64,000 bases of DNA from NCBI GenBank assembly GCA_001983455.1, contig LJDB01000001.1:1-64000 (forward strand), given 5' to 3'. The DNA comes from Candidatus Epulonipiscium fishelsonii (lineage in GTDB: Bacteria > Bacillota > Clostridia > Lachnospirales > Cellulosilyticaceae). The translations under genes were made by a program, and so were the position numbers. Below, one piece after another: positions 8,885 through 18,462 of this stretch (position 1 is its first letter; every line of letters starts with the position of its first letter). The notes beneath the pieces were generated by a model. That model was not told the DNA's origin and made no database searches. It saw nothing but the letters and a program-made list of their open reading frames with translations.

Positions 8885-9904
8885 ATGAAAACTTTGTTAG
8901 TAGAAAAATCAGGAGATTTGAAAATTGTAGAAGTAGAAAAACCAGCTATTACACCACAACAAGCACTAGTTAAAACAATTGCTTGTGGAATGTGTGGAAC
9001 AGATGTAAAATTAATTCACAAAACATTTAAAGGATTTCCTGAAGAAGTATATCCAATTATGCTTGGACACGAAGGTGTTGGTGAAGTTGTAGAAGTTGGT
9101 AGTGATGTAAAAACTTTTAAAATTGGCGATAAAGTATTTTTACCATTTGTAGACCCAATTGGAGATATAAATTCTGGATGGGGAGCAATCAGTGAATATG
9201 CCGTTGTTCATGACCCAGTAGCATATCCAGAAGGAGAAGCACCTGATTGTGCATTTGCTCAAACAGTAATTCCAGCAGGCATTGACCCAGTGGATGCAAC
9301 AATGATAATCACATTTAGAGAAGTGCTTAGTAGTATTAGATTTTTTGGAGTTAAACCAGAAAATTCAATAGTAGTATTTGGATGTGGTCCAGTTGGATTA
9401 ACTTATATTAAGTTTTTAAACTTATGTGGAATAAAAGATATTATAGCTGTTGATATTGTAGATGAAAAACTTAAACTTGCAAAAGAAATGGGTGCAACAT
9501 ATACAATCAACTCTAAATCACAAAATATCGATACAGAAGTTCGTAAAATATTCCCTGATGGTGTTGACTTTGTATTAGATGCTGTCGGATTACCATTTGT
9601 TGTAAATCAAGCAATGTCACTTATTTGTGACCGTGGAGCAGTGTTATGTTATGGAGTTCCTGAAAAAGAAGAAATTACAATCGACTTTAGCAAAGCACCA
9701 TACAACTGGAGAGTAATCTATCAACAAATGCCTCGTAAAATTGAAGAAGGTGAAGCATCTGAACAAGTTTATGAATGGATGAAAGATGGAAGCATTAAAA
9801 TAAAAGACTTTATTTCTGATTATTATGACTTTGAAAATTCAGTTCAAGCATATAAAGATTTATTAGACAAAAAAATTATGAAAAAAGGTATCATTAAATT
9901 CTAA
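8885..9904 (+). CDS. zinc-type alcohol/polyol dehydrogenase (MDR family)
   Basis: A 339-residue medium-chain dehydrogenase. The catalytic zinc site includes the Cys of CGMCGTD and the His-Glu of GHEGVGEV. The Rossmann fold carries GCGPVG (about 172-177). The four-cysteine structural-zinc lobe is missing: the chain runs straight from DKVFLPF to WGAISEYAV. AAGGGAG precedes ATG8885 by about ten bases. It should oxidise or reduce an alcohol/aldehyde or polyol/ketose pair with NAD(P). Its place between the GRE and the kinase suggests it acts on the GRE substrate or product. The precise substrate is not predictable. Confidence 0.88.
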   Translation: MKTLLVEKSGDLKIVEVEKPAITPQQALVKTIACGMCGTDVKLIHKTFKGFPEEVYPIMLGHEGVGEVVEVGSDVKTFKIGDKVFLPFVDPIGDINSGWGAISEYAVVHDPVAYPEGEAPDCAFAQTVIPAGIDPVDATMIITFREVLSSIRFFGVKPENSIVVFGCGPVGLTYIKFLNLCGIKDIIAVDIVDEKLKLAKEMGATYTINSKSQNIDTEVRKIFPDGVDFVLDAVGLPFVVNQAMSLICDRGAVLCYGVPEKEEITIDFSKAPYNWRVIYQQMPRKIEEGEASEQVYEWMKDGSIKIKDFISDYYDFENSVQAYKDLLDKKIMKKGIIKF

Positions 9905-9917
9905 CGGGAGAATGCTT

Positions 9918-11444
9918 ATGCCAAATTTTATTATAGCACACGATGTAGGAACTTCAGGAAACAAAGCAACCTTATTTTCTGAAGAAGGTAAACTTATTGC
10001 AAGTGTTACTGAACCATATAACACTCACTATTTTAATGAAACATGGGTTGAACAAAATGCGAATGATTGGTGGAATGCAGTTTGTACAACAACAAAAGGA
10101 TTAATAGCAACAACTGGAATATCTGCTGAAGATGTTAAAGCTGTAAGTTTTAGTGGTCAAATGATGGGATGTTTGTGTGTAGATGAAAATGGTACACCAC
10201 TACGTCCATCAATTATATGGGCCGATCAAAGAGCTATTAAACAAAGTGATGAACTAGGTGAAAAAATCCCTCAAGAAGAGTTTTTCCGTATAAACGGTCA
10301 CAAAAATACTCCTTCTTATGGTATTCAAAAACTAATGTGGATAAGAGATAACGAACCTGAAGTTTATAGCAAAACAGCAAAAGTTTTAAACTCAAAAGAC
10401 TATATAGTATTTAAATTGACTGGTAAATTTTATACTGAACCTTCTGATGCAAATAGCATGGATTGTTTTGACCTAGCCACATGGAACTGGTCAGATAAAA
10501 TTCTTGAAGCTGCTCAAATAGATAAGTCTAAATTACCAGAAATAAAACCATCTACTTTTGTTGCAGGAACAGTTACTCCTGAAGCTGCAAAACTTACAGG
10601 TTTATCTACCAATACTGCTGTTGTTATGGGTGGTGGAGATGGTCTTGTTGCAAATATAGGAGCAGGTTCAATAGCTCCAGGCAAAACATATTGTTGTCTT
10701 GGGACTTCAGCTTGGATTGCGACAACTTCTACAGAACCTATATTTGACCCAGAAATGAGAACTGTAACTTGGGCCCATGTTGTTCCAGGATTATATTCTC
10801 CAAATGGTACAATGCAATATGCTGGTGGAAGCTATAGTTGGTTAAAAAATGTCATTTGTACTGCTGAAATTGAAGAAGCTAAGAAAAATAATACTTCTCC
10901 ATTTATCTATATGAATGAGCAAATCGCAAAAAGTAATGTTGGATCAAACGGAGTTGTGTTCTTGCCATATTTGCTTGGGGAACGTGCACCACGTTGGGAC
11001 CAATATGCAAAAGGTTCTTGGCTTGGAATTAAACCTGAAAATACTCGTGCGGATATGTTACGTAGTGTATTAGAAGGAGTAACCTTAAACCTTTCTATCT
11101 GTTTGGACATTCTTAGAAGCAAAGTTGACATAAACGAAGTTTTAGTCATTGGTGGAGGAGCAAAAGGTGAAGTTTGGCAACAAATGATGGCGGACATTTT
11201 TAATACAGAAATTCACATACCAGAGGTGTTGGAAGAAGCAGGCTCAATGGGAGCAGCTGTAATCGCTGGTGTAGGAGTTGGAATATATAAGGATTTTACT
11301 GCTATTGATAAATTTATCAACATCACAAAAACTGTTAAACCAAATCCAGAAGCGGTTAAAGCTTATGCAAATTGCAAAGATGACTTTGAATTGTACTATC
11401 AAGCTCTAAAAAATGTATATCGTGAAATTTCACTTAAAAAATAA
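9918..11444 (+). CDS. FGGY-family carbohydrate kinase (xylulokinase-like)
   Basis: A 508-residue kinase of the FGGY family. The N-terminal phosphate loop is DVGTSGNKATL. The C-terminal half carries EGVTLN and GGGAKGEVWQQMMADIF, which matches FGGY signature 2. Overall it looks most like xylulokinase, but the family phosphorylates many pentuloses, polyols and related sugars. GGGAG at 9906-9910 suits ATG9918; the ATG at 9912 is only one base from the SD. The start is 13 bases after the dehydrogenase stop, so the two are co-transcribed. In a pathway ending at DeoC it could supply a phosphorylated deoxy-sugar; that is inference. Confidence 0.88.
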   Translation: MPNFIIAHDVGTSGNKATLFSEEGKLIASVTEPYNTHYFNETWVEQNANDWWNAVCTTTKGLIATTGISAEDVKAVSFSGQMMGCLCVDENGTPLRPSIIWADQRAIKQSDELGEKIPQEEFFRINGHKNTPSYGIQKLMWIRDNEPEVYSKTAKVLNSKDYIVFKLTGKFYTEPSDANSMDCFDLATWNWSDKILEAAQIDKSKLPEIKPSTFVAGTVTPEAAKLTGLSTNTAVVMGGGDGLVANIGAGSIAPGKTYCCLGTSAWIATTSTEPIFDPEMRTVTWAHVVPGLYSPNGTMQYAGGSYSWLKNVICTAEIEEAKKNNTSPFIYMNEQIAKSNVGSNGVVFLPYLLGERAPRWDQYAKGSWLGIKPENTRADMLRSVLEGVTLNLSICLDILRSKVDINEVLVIGGGAKGEVWQQMMADIFNTEIHIPEVLEEAGSMGAAVIAGVGVGIYKDFTAIDKFINITKTVKPNPEAVKAYANCKDDFELYYQALKNVYREISLKK

Positions 11445-11477
11445 ACTATTAAAATTACTTCAAGGAGAGATAAAATT

Positions 11478-12578
11478 ATGTCATTAACACAAAGTAAAAC
11501 ACGTGCGTTTGGTTCACCTAGTCGTTATATTCAAGGAAGATATGAAATAAATTCTCTAAAAGAATACACTGATGCTTATGGAGACAAAGTATTTATCATT
11601 GTTGATACTTTCTTCTATAAAGATTACTGCAAAAAATTTGAAGAAATGTATAAAGGTAATGCTAAAGTATATGAGTATAAAGGTGAAATTACAGCTGAAA
11701 GAATTGACGAAATAGCAGATACAGTTAAAGATTTTTCACCAAATGTAGTTGTAGGAATGGGTGGCGGAAAAACAATGGACACCGCAAAAGCTGTAGCTGA
11801 CAAATATAAAGCTGCTACAATCATTATCCCAACAACAGCTTCAACTGATGCTCCAGCAATCGGTCTATCTGTTTTATATAATGATAAAGGAGAACATATT
11901 GGTGCTCGCCACTATGTAAAAAATCCAGACCTAGTATTATTAGATACTGATATTATTGCAAAAGCTCCAATTCGTTTCTTTGTAGCAGGAATGGGAGATG
12001 GACTTGCAACATATATTGAAGCACGTGCAAACTTTACTTCTTGCTCACCAAACTATGTTGGAAAAGGTTTCCGTCCAACAGTTGCTGTAAAAGCTTTAGC
12101 AGAAGCTTGTCATCAAACTATCCTTGAAAAAGGTATCAGTGCAATGCTTGCAACAAAAGAAGGTCTTTGCACAATTGATGTTGAAGACGTAATTGAAGCA
12201 AACACATTACTTTCTGGATTAGGAGTACAAAACTCTAGTTGTGCTGGAGCTCACTCTGTTGCAGAAGGAATAACAATTTTACCAGAATGTGCAAAATTAC
12301 TTCATGGTGAAGTTGTTGCTTTTGGAGTGTTAGTTCAATTAATTATTGAAGGAAGACCAGCAGAAGAAATTGAAGAAATGTACAGTTTCTTTGATGCAGT
12401 AGGTCTACCTTCAACATTTGCAATGCTAGGAATTCCAAACGCTTCTGATGCAGACATCATGAAAGTAGCAGAAGAATCATTAAAATCTTATTGGGATACT
12501 GAACCATTCCCTGTTGATGCACAAATGATTTATGACGCTATTAAAATGGCTGACATTTTAGGAAAACAATACAAATAG
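11478..12578 (+). CDS. GldA-type iron/zinc alcohol dehydrogenase, copy 1
   Basis: A 366-residue dehydrogenase of the glycerol dehydrogenase family. The NAD site contains GMGGGKTMDTAKA. PTTASTDAPA is the family's substrate-side loop. The metal ligands are the Asp in GMGDGLATY and the histidines in GAHSVAEG and LLHGEVVAFG. AAGGAGAG precedes ATG11478. It probably reduces a hydroxy-aldehyde or ketone, or oxidises a polyol, with NAD. A paralogue at 14856 keeps all these motifs but differs around them. DeoC starts 12 bases downstream. Confidence 0.9.
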   Translation: MSLTQSKTRAFGSPSRYIQGRYEINSLKEYTDAYGDKVFIIVDTFFYKDYCKKFEEMYKGNAKVYEYKGEITAERIDEIADTVKDFSPNVVVGMGGGKTMDTAKAVADKYKAATIIIPTTASTDAPAIGLSVLYNDKGEHIGARHYVKNPDLVLLDTDIIAKAPIRFFVAGMGDGLATYIEARANFTSCSPNYVGKGFRPTVAVKALAEACHQTILEKGISAMLATKEGLCTIDVEDVIEANTLLSGLGVQNSSCAGAHSVAEGITILPECAKLLHGEVVAFGVLVQLIIEGRPAEEIEEMYSFFDAVGLPSTFAMLGIPNASDADIMKVAEESLKSYWDTEPFPVDAQMIYDAIKMADILGKQYK

Positions 12579-12590
12579 GAGGATTATGTA

Positions 12591-13262
12591 ATGACTGTTC
12601 AAGAATTAGCAAAAATGATTGACCATACTTTGCTTTCACCATTCGCAAAAGAGGCTGACTTAAAAGCTCATTGTGAGATAGCAAAAAAATATAACTTTAA
12701 AACTGTAGCAATAAACAATGCTACTATAGAATTATGTAAAGAGGAATTAAAAGACAGTGACGTTTTATGTGACGCAGCTGTAAGTTTCCCACTAGGACAA
12801 TGCACTCTTGACACAAAAGTGTTTGAAACTATTGACGCTATTGAAAAAGGTGCCATGGAAGTTGATTATGTTGTAAACCTAGTTAAATTAAAATCTGGTG
12901 ATTGGGACTATGTTGAAGAAGAAATGACTAGAATTGTTGCTGAATGTAACAAAAGAAATGCTGTAAGCAAAGTTATTTTTGAAAATTGCTATCTTGATGA
13001 ATCTGAAAAACGTAAACTTTGTGAAATTGCAACTCGTGTAAAACCTACTTTCATCAAAACTTCTACGGGGTTTGGTACAGGCGGAGCAACTCTTGAAGAT
13101 GTTAAGCTTATGAAAGAATGTGTTGGCGATGCAATTAAAATTAAAGCTGCTGGTGGCGTAAGAACTATTGACCAAGCTTTAGCTATGATTGAAGCAGGAG
13201 CAAGCCGTATTGGAACTAGTAACGGCGTAGCAATCGTGGACGCATATAAAGAACGTGTGTAA
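12591..13262 (+). CDS. deoC: deoxyribose-phosphate aldolase
   Basis: A 223-residue class I aldolase that cleaves 2-deoxyribose-5-phosphate to glyceraldehyde-3-phosphate and acetaldehyde. The Schiff-base lysine is Lys156 in FIKTSTGFGTGG, and the second conserved lysine is in KIKAAGGVRT. KVIFENCYL and MIDHTLL are also family hallmarks. AGGAGG lies just before ATG12591. The length is full. Its presence here, without the usual nucleoside phosphorylase and phosphopentomutase neighbours, suggests that the locus generates a 2-deoxy-sugar phosphate by another route, most simply through a glycyl radical dehydratase. Confidence 0.95.
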   Translation: MTVQELAKMIDHTLLSPFAKEADLKAHCEIAKKYNFKTVAINNATIELCKEELKDSDVLCDAAVSFPLGQCTLDTKVFETIDAIEKGAMEVDYVVNLVKLKSGDWDYVEEEMTRIVAECNKRNAVSKVIFENCYLDESEKRKLCEIATRVKPTFIKTSTGFGTGGATLEDVKLMKECVGDAIKIKAAGGVRTIDQALAMIEAGASRIGTSNGVAIVDAYKERV

Positions 13263-13277
13263 CAATTAAATATAATA

Positions 13278-13308
13278 GCATGGATAAACATTAAGGTGTT
13301 TTCCATGC
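13278..13308 (+). promoter_or_regulatory. intercistronic hairpin after deoC
   Basis: GCATGGA / TCCATGC with a further AAACA / TGTTT stem (one bulged base, six-base loop). No T-tract follows. It separates deoC from the transporter gene and may terminate partially or protect the upstream mRNA. Confidence 0.6.
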
Positions 13309-13425
13309 ATAAATATATAACTCTAGACAAGTGAAAGCAATAAACTTTATAGATAAATAAATGAAGTACTCTTGATAAATTATATAAATTAAAAATATTA
13401 TAATTTTACTCAAGGGGGTATTAAA

Positions 13426-14763
13426 ATGGGGACTAGTGGTGTATCAAGAAAAGAATATGTGGGATATTTTTGCTACGGCTTTGGACAATGTTTTAACTAT
13501 GGACTTGTTGGAACATTCATTTTATTCTTTTACACAGATGTTTTAGGTATTACTGCAGCAGCAGCGAGTCTTATATTTCTGATTGCTAGAGTTTGGGATG
13601 CGGTAAACGACCCAATCTGTGCAGGAATTATGGACACAAGAAGGACAAAAGAAGGTAAGTTCAAAGGTTATTTAAAAATTATTCCATTCTTTGTAGCTCT
13701 TTCAACCATTGCGTGCTTTATAGCACCAGATTTGCCAGTTGAAAGCAAAGTATTATATGCAGGTATAACATATATTTTATGGGGGACAATTTATACAATT
13801 TCAGATATTCCATTCTGGTCTGTTTCAACAGTTATCTCTGGAAGCACTAGAGAAAAAGCTAACTTAGCTTGTGTTGCAAACATTGGTGTTGCTGGTGGAA
13901 TTGGAGCACAAAGCGTTATGATTCCAGTTGTTGTTCAAATGTTTTCAAGCCAAGGAATGGCTATGAGTTACACTATTTCTGTAACTGTTCTTGCTCTTAC
14001 AGGTCTTGCTCTTATGATGTTTGGATATACAACAATCATTGAAAGAGTTGAACCTCAAAAAGCAGAAAAAGTTAAAGTTAAAGATGTTGTGGCAGCTTTA
14101 AAAGTTAATAAACATTTGTTTAGAATACTAGCAGTTTTCATCTTTAAGTTTTGCTATGACGTAGTGCAAAGTATAATAGTATATTTCTTTACTTATAATC
14201 TTGGAAGAGAAGATTTAATGGCAGTATTTGGAATGATTGGTACAGTGTGTGCTCTTGGTATTATTATACTACCAATGCTTACAAAAAAATTCCGCAAAAA
14301 AGACATATTTATTACGGTATGTGCAGCAGATATAGTTTTAAGGGTAGTATGGTTTGTTGTTGGATACGAAAACCTTTCTTTTGTAATGGTTATGCTTGTA
14401 TTAACAGCATTCTTAAACGCTTTAACAATTCCTTGTGTTTCTATGATGTTACAAGAAACAATTGAATATAGTGAAGTTCAAACTGGAAGCAGATGTGAAG
14501 CAATTACTTTTAGTGGTCAAACATTCACTGGAAAAATGGCAGTTGCTCTTGCTGGGTCTGGAACAGGTATTCTTTTAACACTTGTACATTATGTGCCTAA
14601 CCAAATTCAAACAGCTCAAACATTGCAAGGAATATTTATTGCAGTTTGTGTTGTTCCTGCAATTGGTTCTTTATGTAGATTATTACTTTTGCTAGGGTAT
14701 AAATACACTGAAGATGTGCATGAAGCAGATGTTGAATATTTAAGAAAACAAAAAGTAGCATAA
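13426..14763 (+). CDS. GPH-family (MFS) sugar:cation symporter
   Basis: A 445-residue membrane protein with about twelve hydrophobic segments. The N-terminal half has features of the glycoside-pentoside-hexuronide family: the YFCYGFGQ start, then WDAVNDPICAGIMDTRRTKEGKFKGY, a loop rich in Asp/Arg/Lys between helices 2 and 3. It imports glycosides, pentosides, uronides or polyols with Na+ or H+. CAAGGGGG lies 8 bases before ATG13426. It is the second of three different uptake systems in the locus, after the PTS and before the ABC importer. The substrate is not identifiable. Confidence 0.88.
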   Translation: MGTSGVSRKEYVGYFCYGFGQCFNYGLVGTFILFFYTDVLGITAAAASLIFLIARVWDAVNDPICAGIMDTRRTKEGKFKGYLKIIPFFVALSTIACFIAPDLPVESKVLYAGITYILWGTIYTISDIPFWSVSTVISGSTREKANLACVANIGVAGGIGAQSVMIPVVVQMFSSQGMAMSYTISVTVLALTGLALMMFGYTTIIERVEPQKAEKVKVKDVVAALKVNKHLFRILAVFIFKFCYDVVQSIIVYFFTYNLGREDLMAVFGMIGTVCALGIIILPMLTKKFRKKDIFITVCAADIVLRVVWFVVGYENLSFVMVMLVLTAFLNALTIPCVSMMLQETIEYSEVQTGSRCEAITFSGQTFTGKMAVALAGSGTGILLTLVHYVPNQIQTAQTLQGIFIAVCVVPAIGSLCRLLLLLGYKYTEDVHEADVEYLRKQKVA

Positions 14764-14782
14764 GTATAATTAAATATCATCT

Positions 14783-14836
14783 AGGCGAATTACGTTCGTC
14801 TGTATAACTAGTACGGGCGAATTATATTCGTCCGTA
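14783..14836 (+). promoter_or_regulatory. pair of related hairpins before the second gldA-type gene
   Basis: AGGCGAA / TTCGTCT (14783-14801) and TACGGGCGAAT / ATTCGTCCGTA (14812-14836) are successive hairpins that are copies of one another. No T-tract follows the second, and an AGGAGG SD begins at 14844. They share the GGCGAA...TTCGYC core seen in other hairpins of the locus. Confidence 0.6.
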
Positions 14837-14855
14837 TATTACTAGGAGGATTATT

Positions 14856-15938
14856 ATGGCAGGTATTATTATTTCACCATCAAAATATGTTCAAGGAAAA
14901 GATGAAATTAAAAATCTAGGCAAATATATTGCTGGTTTGGCTAAAAAACCTTTAATATTAATAAGCCCATCTGGTGAAAAGCGTTTTGGAGCAGTAATAA
15001 GAGAAAGTTTAAGTGAAATGAAATATGTATTTAACCATTTTAATGGTGAAAGTAGTGAAGGCGAAGTAAATCGATTGTTAGATTTATTTAAAGCTGAAGG
15101 TTGTGATTGTGTAATTGGGGTAGGTGGAGGAAAAATCCTAGACACTGCTAAAGCGGTAGGATATTATTCTAAAACCCCAGTTATTATTGTTCCAACTATT
15201 GCTTCAACTGATGCCCCATGTAGTGCACTAACTGTTTTATATACAGATGAGGGAGTTTTTGATAGGTATTTGTTCTTACCAAACAACCCAAATTTAGTAT
15301 TAGTAGATACAAATATTGTTGTAAATGCACCATCAAGACTACTTGTATCAGGAATGGGAGATGCTTTAGCGACATATTTTGAAGCAAGAGCATGCTACAA
15401 ATCTGGAGCGACTTCTTGTGCAGGTGGAACATCAACACTAACAGCGTTGGGCCTTGCAAAACTTTGCTATGAAACATTAATAAAAGATGGTTTTAAAGCA
15501 AAACTTGCGTCAGAACAAAAAGTTTGTACAAGAGCAGTGGAAAATATAATTGAAGCAAATACACTACTTTCTGGTATTGGATTTGAAAGCGGAGGTCTTG
15601 CAGGAGCTCATGCTATTCATAACGGATTTACTATTGCCGAAGAATGCCACCACTTATATCACGGTGAAAAAGTAGCATTTGGTACCATTGTTCAACTAGT
15701 GATGGAAGATGTCCCAATGGAAGAGCTTAAAGAAGTAATTAATTTTTGTAAAAGTGTAGGGTTACCAACAACTCTTGCACAACTTGGCATAAAAAATCCT
15801 GAGCCAAAATTAATTATGGAAATTGCAAAATTAGCTTCAGTTCCAGGTGAAACTATACACAACCTACCTTTCAAAGTAACTGCAGAAGATGTATATGCAG
15901 CTATCTTGTTAGCTAATTCATTAGGTAGTGCTATATAA
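14856..15938 (+). CDS. GldA-type iron/zinc alcohol dehydrogenase, copy 2
   Basis: A 360-residue paralogue of the enzyme at 11478. It keeps GVGGGKILDTAKAV, PTIASTDAPC and the metal site: Asp in GMGDALATY, histidines in GAHAIHNG and LYHGEKVAFG. AGGAGG precedes ATG14856. The divergence around the active site implies a different polyol or aldehyde. Two GldA-type enzymes in one catabolic cluster fit either successive redox steps or entry of two related polyols. The gene is bracketed by hairpins on both sides. Confidence 0.88.
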   Translation: MAGIIISPSKYVQGKDEIKNLGKYIAGLAKKPLILISPSGEKRFGAVIRESLSEMKYVFNHFNGESSEGEVNRLLDLFKAEGCDCVIGVGGGKILDTAKAVGYYSKTPVIIVPTIASTDAPCSALTVLYTDEGVFDRYLFLPNNPNLVLVDTNIVVNAPSRLLVSGMGDALATYFEARACYKSGATSCAGGTSTLTALGLAKLCYETLIKDGFKAKLASEQKVCTRAVENIIEANTLLSGIGFESGGLAGAHAIHNGFTIAEECHHLYHGEKVAFGTIVQLVMEDVPMEELKEVINFCKSVGLPTTLAQLGIKNPEPKLIMEIAKLASVPGETIHNLPFKVTAEDVYAAILLANSLGSAI

Positions 15939-15945
15939 TGTTTAT

Positions 15946-15975
15946 ATATATGGGTGATTTTGTTCACCCATATAT
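15946..15975 (+). promoter_or_regulatory. intercistronic hairpin before the ABC importer
   Basis: ATATATGGGTGA / TCACCCATATAT is a perfect 12-bp stem with a six-base loop (TTTTGT), eight bases after the dehydrogenase stop and upstream of the AAGGAGGG SD at 15984. It could terminate partially or separate transcript segments. Confidence 0.65.
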
Positions 15976-15998
15976 TCAAATGCAAGGAGGGAGATATA

Positions 15999-17513
15999 TT
16001 GAGCGAAATATGCCTAGAAATGAAAGATATAACAAAAGAGTACCCTGGCGTAAAAGCTTTAAAAGGTGTACAATTTAAGTTAAAAAAAGGCACAGTGCAT
16101 GCTCTTATGGGAGAAAATGGTGCTGGGAAATCTACCCTTATGAAAATTCTTTGTGGTATGGAAACCCCAAATAGTGGTCAAATTATTCTGGGTGGTAACG
16201 AAGTTTCAATCCCTGACGTTCGTACAGGAATAAAAAATGGAATTTCGATGATACATCAAGAACTTTCCCCAGTCTTAGAAATGTCTGTAGCAGAAAATAT
16301 TTTCTTGGGTCGGGAAATCATAAAGAAAATTTCACGAAAAGTTGACCATAAATCTATGAACCAACAAGCACAAGAACTTTTAAAAGAACAAGTGGGAATT
16401 GAACTTAATCCTGCTCTTAAGATGAAAAATTTGAGTGTGGCTCAGATGCAAATGGTTGAGATTGTAAAAGCTATTTCTCAAGATGCTAACATAATTATAA
16501 TGGATGAGCCAACTTCGTCTATTACAGAAAATGAAGTAGAGAAGCTTTTCGCTTTAATCAGAAAATTGACCTCACAAGGCAAATCAATTATCTACATATC
16601 GCATAAAATGGAAGAAATCTTTCAAATAAGTGACGAAATTACAGTTTTTAGAGACGGACAATATATAGGAACCGATTTAAGCTCAAATCTAGATGATAGA
16701 GCACTAATAAAAATGATGGTTGGTCGTGAGCTAAACGAAATATACCCAAAAGAAGAAGTTCCTATTACAGATATACTTTTAGAAACATCTAGCCTATCAA
16801 AAGAAGGAAAGTTTAAAGATATATCTTTTTCGTTAAGAAAAGGAGAAATCCTAGGGTTTGCTGGCCTTGTTGGAGCAGGAAGAACAGAGCTTGTTGAAGC
16901 TATATTTGGATTTAAGCCTGCTGATAGTGGAGATATTTTAATAAATAACAAAAAAGTAAATATTAAATCACCACAAGATGGCATAAAAAACAAAATCGCG
17001 TTCATATCCGAAGATAGAAAACAGGTTGGACTTAACTTAATTGCTTCAATTAAAGATAATATCACACTAGCTAATATGAAGAGTTATTGTATTGGAGGCA
17101 TAGCAATTAACCATTCTTGTGAAAGACGACTAAGTGCAGAATATGCAAAAAAACTTAATGTAAAAATGTCTTCAATTGATATGGCAGTTGGCAAACTGAG
17201 TGGAGGAAATCAGCAGAAAGTAATTTTGGCGAAATGGATTTCTTGTGATCCTGATATAATCATACTAGACGAACCAACCCGTGGAATTGACGTTGGAGCT
17301 AAAGCTGAGATTTATAAAATTATGGTGGAACTTGCAAGAGAGGGTAAAGCTATAATTATGATTACATCAGAAATGCCTGAAGCAATTGGTATGAGTGATA
17401 GAATAGTAGTATTATCAAACGGAAAGATGACTGGAGTTTTTGACAGAAATGAATTTGACCAAGAAAAAATTATGCTCTGTGCATCGGGAGTAAATAAGGA
17501 GGAAATTTCATGA
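15999..17513 (+). CDS. sugar ABC importer ATPase (RbsA type)
   Basis: A 504-residue double-ABC protein that powers uptake of a monosaccharide or polyol. The first domain has an intact Walker A (GENGAGKST) and Walker B (IIIMDEPTSS) with a divergent signature (LSVAQMQM). The second has a degenerate Walker A (GLVGAGRTE), a good signature (LSGGNQQK) and IIILDEPTRG. This pattern is normal for the RbsA/MglA family. The start is TTG15999, placed by AAGGAGGGAG at 15984-15993. An upstream in-frame extension to 15954 would run through the hairpin and is rejected. The stop overlaps the permease start (ATGA). Confidence 0.92.
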   Translation: MSEICLEMKDITKEYPGVKALKGVQFKLKKGTVHALMGENGAGKSTLMKILCGMETPNSGQIILGGNEVSIPDVRTGIKNGISMIHQELSPVLEMSVAENIFLGREIIKKISRKVDHKSMNQQAQELLKEQVGIELNPALKMKNLSVAQMQMVEIVKAISQDANIIIMDEPTSSITENEVEKLFALIRKLTSQGKSIIYISHKMEEIFQISDEITVFRDGQYIGTDLSSNLDDRALIKMMVGRELNEIYPKEEVPITDILLETSSLSKEGKFKDISFSLRKGEILGFAGLVGAGRTELVEAIFGFKPADSGDILINNKKVNIKSPQDGIKNKIAFISEDRKQVGLNLIASIKDNITLANMKSYCIGGIAINHSCERRLSAEYAKKLNVKMSSIDMAVGKLSGGNQQKVILAKWISCDPDIIILDEPTRGIDVGAKAEIYKIMVELAREGKAIIMITSEMPEAIGMSDRIVVLSNGKMTGVFDRNEFDQEKIMLCASGVNKEEIS

Positions 17514-18439
17514 CAAAATCAAAACACTTTCTTGAAAAATATGGTATTTTATTAGCTTTCATAATTTTATTTGCTATTATGGCATTTATGCGTCCAAGGA
17601 CTTTTTTAACTGTTAACAACCAGCTAAATATTATTAGGCAAGTGTCTATTAACGGTATTATGGCAATTGGGATGACGTTTGTAATTATTACTGGTGGGAT
17701 TGATTTAAGTGTTGGCTCAATGCTTGCATATGCATCAATTGTGGCTTGTAGTTTTGCTCATCCAGGGGAATATCCTTTGTATATACCAATTCTAGTCGCA
17801 CTTGGTATAGGTGCAGTTTTAGGATGTGTAAACGGAACTATTGTAGCAAAAGGGAAAGTTGCTCCGTTTATAGCAACACTAGGAATGATGACGGTAGCCC
17901 GAGGACTTACGCAACTATTTAATGGTGGTAGACCCATAAATAACTTGTCAGATGAGTTTAACTTTATTGGCGGAGGCAGTTTAGCGGGGATACCACTACC
18001 AGTTATTATATTTGGATGTATAATTCTTTTCGGTTGGTTTTTACTTCATCATACTAGGTTTGGAAGATATGTTTACGCAATTGGTGGAAATGAGACTACC
18101 GCTAAAGTGTCAGGAATAAATGTTAACAAAATATATATTCAAGTTTATACTCTTATGGGACTACTGTCTGCATTATCGGGAATAGTATTATCCGCTAGGG
18201 TTGAGACTGCAACAGTTATAGCTGGAACAGGATATGAACTTGACGCAATTGCAGCCGTAATCATCGGAGGCACCAGTGCATCTGGAGGAAAAGGTACAAT
18301 ATTTGGTACTATAATTGGTGTTTTAATTATGGGTGTACTTAGCAATGGACTTGACTTAATAGGAGTTTCATCATATTACCAACAAATTATTAAAGGTATA
18401 ATTATTGTTGGGGCTGTTTTATTAGATAAGAAAAAATAA
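17510..18439 (+). CDS. sugar ABC importer permease (RbsC type)
   Basis: A 309-residue inner-membrane permease of the RbsC/AraH family. It has eight to ten hydrophobic segments and the conserved GGIDLSVGSMLAYASI stretch near residue 60. The cytoplasmic coupling region includes GRYVYAIGGNETTAKVSGIN, the family's EAA-like loop. The ATG overlaps the TGA of the ATPase gene by 4 bases, so translation is coupled. It partners the ATPase upstream and the lipoprotein downstream. Confidence 0.92.
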   Translation: MTKSKHFLEKYGILLAFIILFAIMAFMRPRTFLTVNNQLNIIRQVSINGIMAIGMTFVIITGGIDLSVGSMLAYASIVACSFAHPGEYPLYIPILVALGIGAVLGCVNGTIVAKGKVAPFIATLGMMTVARGLTQLFNGGRPINNLSDEFNFIGGGSLAGIPLPVIIFGCIILFGWFLLHHTRFGRYVYAIGGNETTAKVSGINVNKIYIQVYTLMGLLSALSGIVLSARVETATVIAGTGYELDAIAAVIIGGTSASGGKGTIFGTIIGVLIMGVLSNGLDLIGVSSYYQQIIKGIIIVGAVLLDKKK

Positions 18440-18462
18440 ACTATTTTAAAGGGGGAATTTTT

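Noticed and set aside
15954-15998. Longer ABC ATPase N-terminus
   Set aside because: It reads through a perfect hairpin; AAGGAGGG places the start at TTG15999, which also matches family length.
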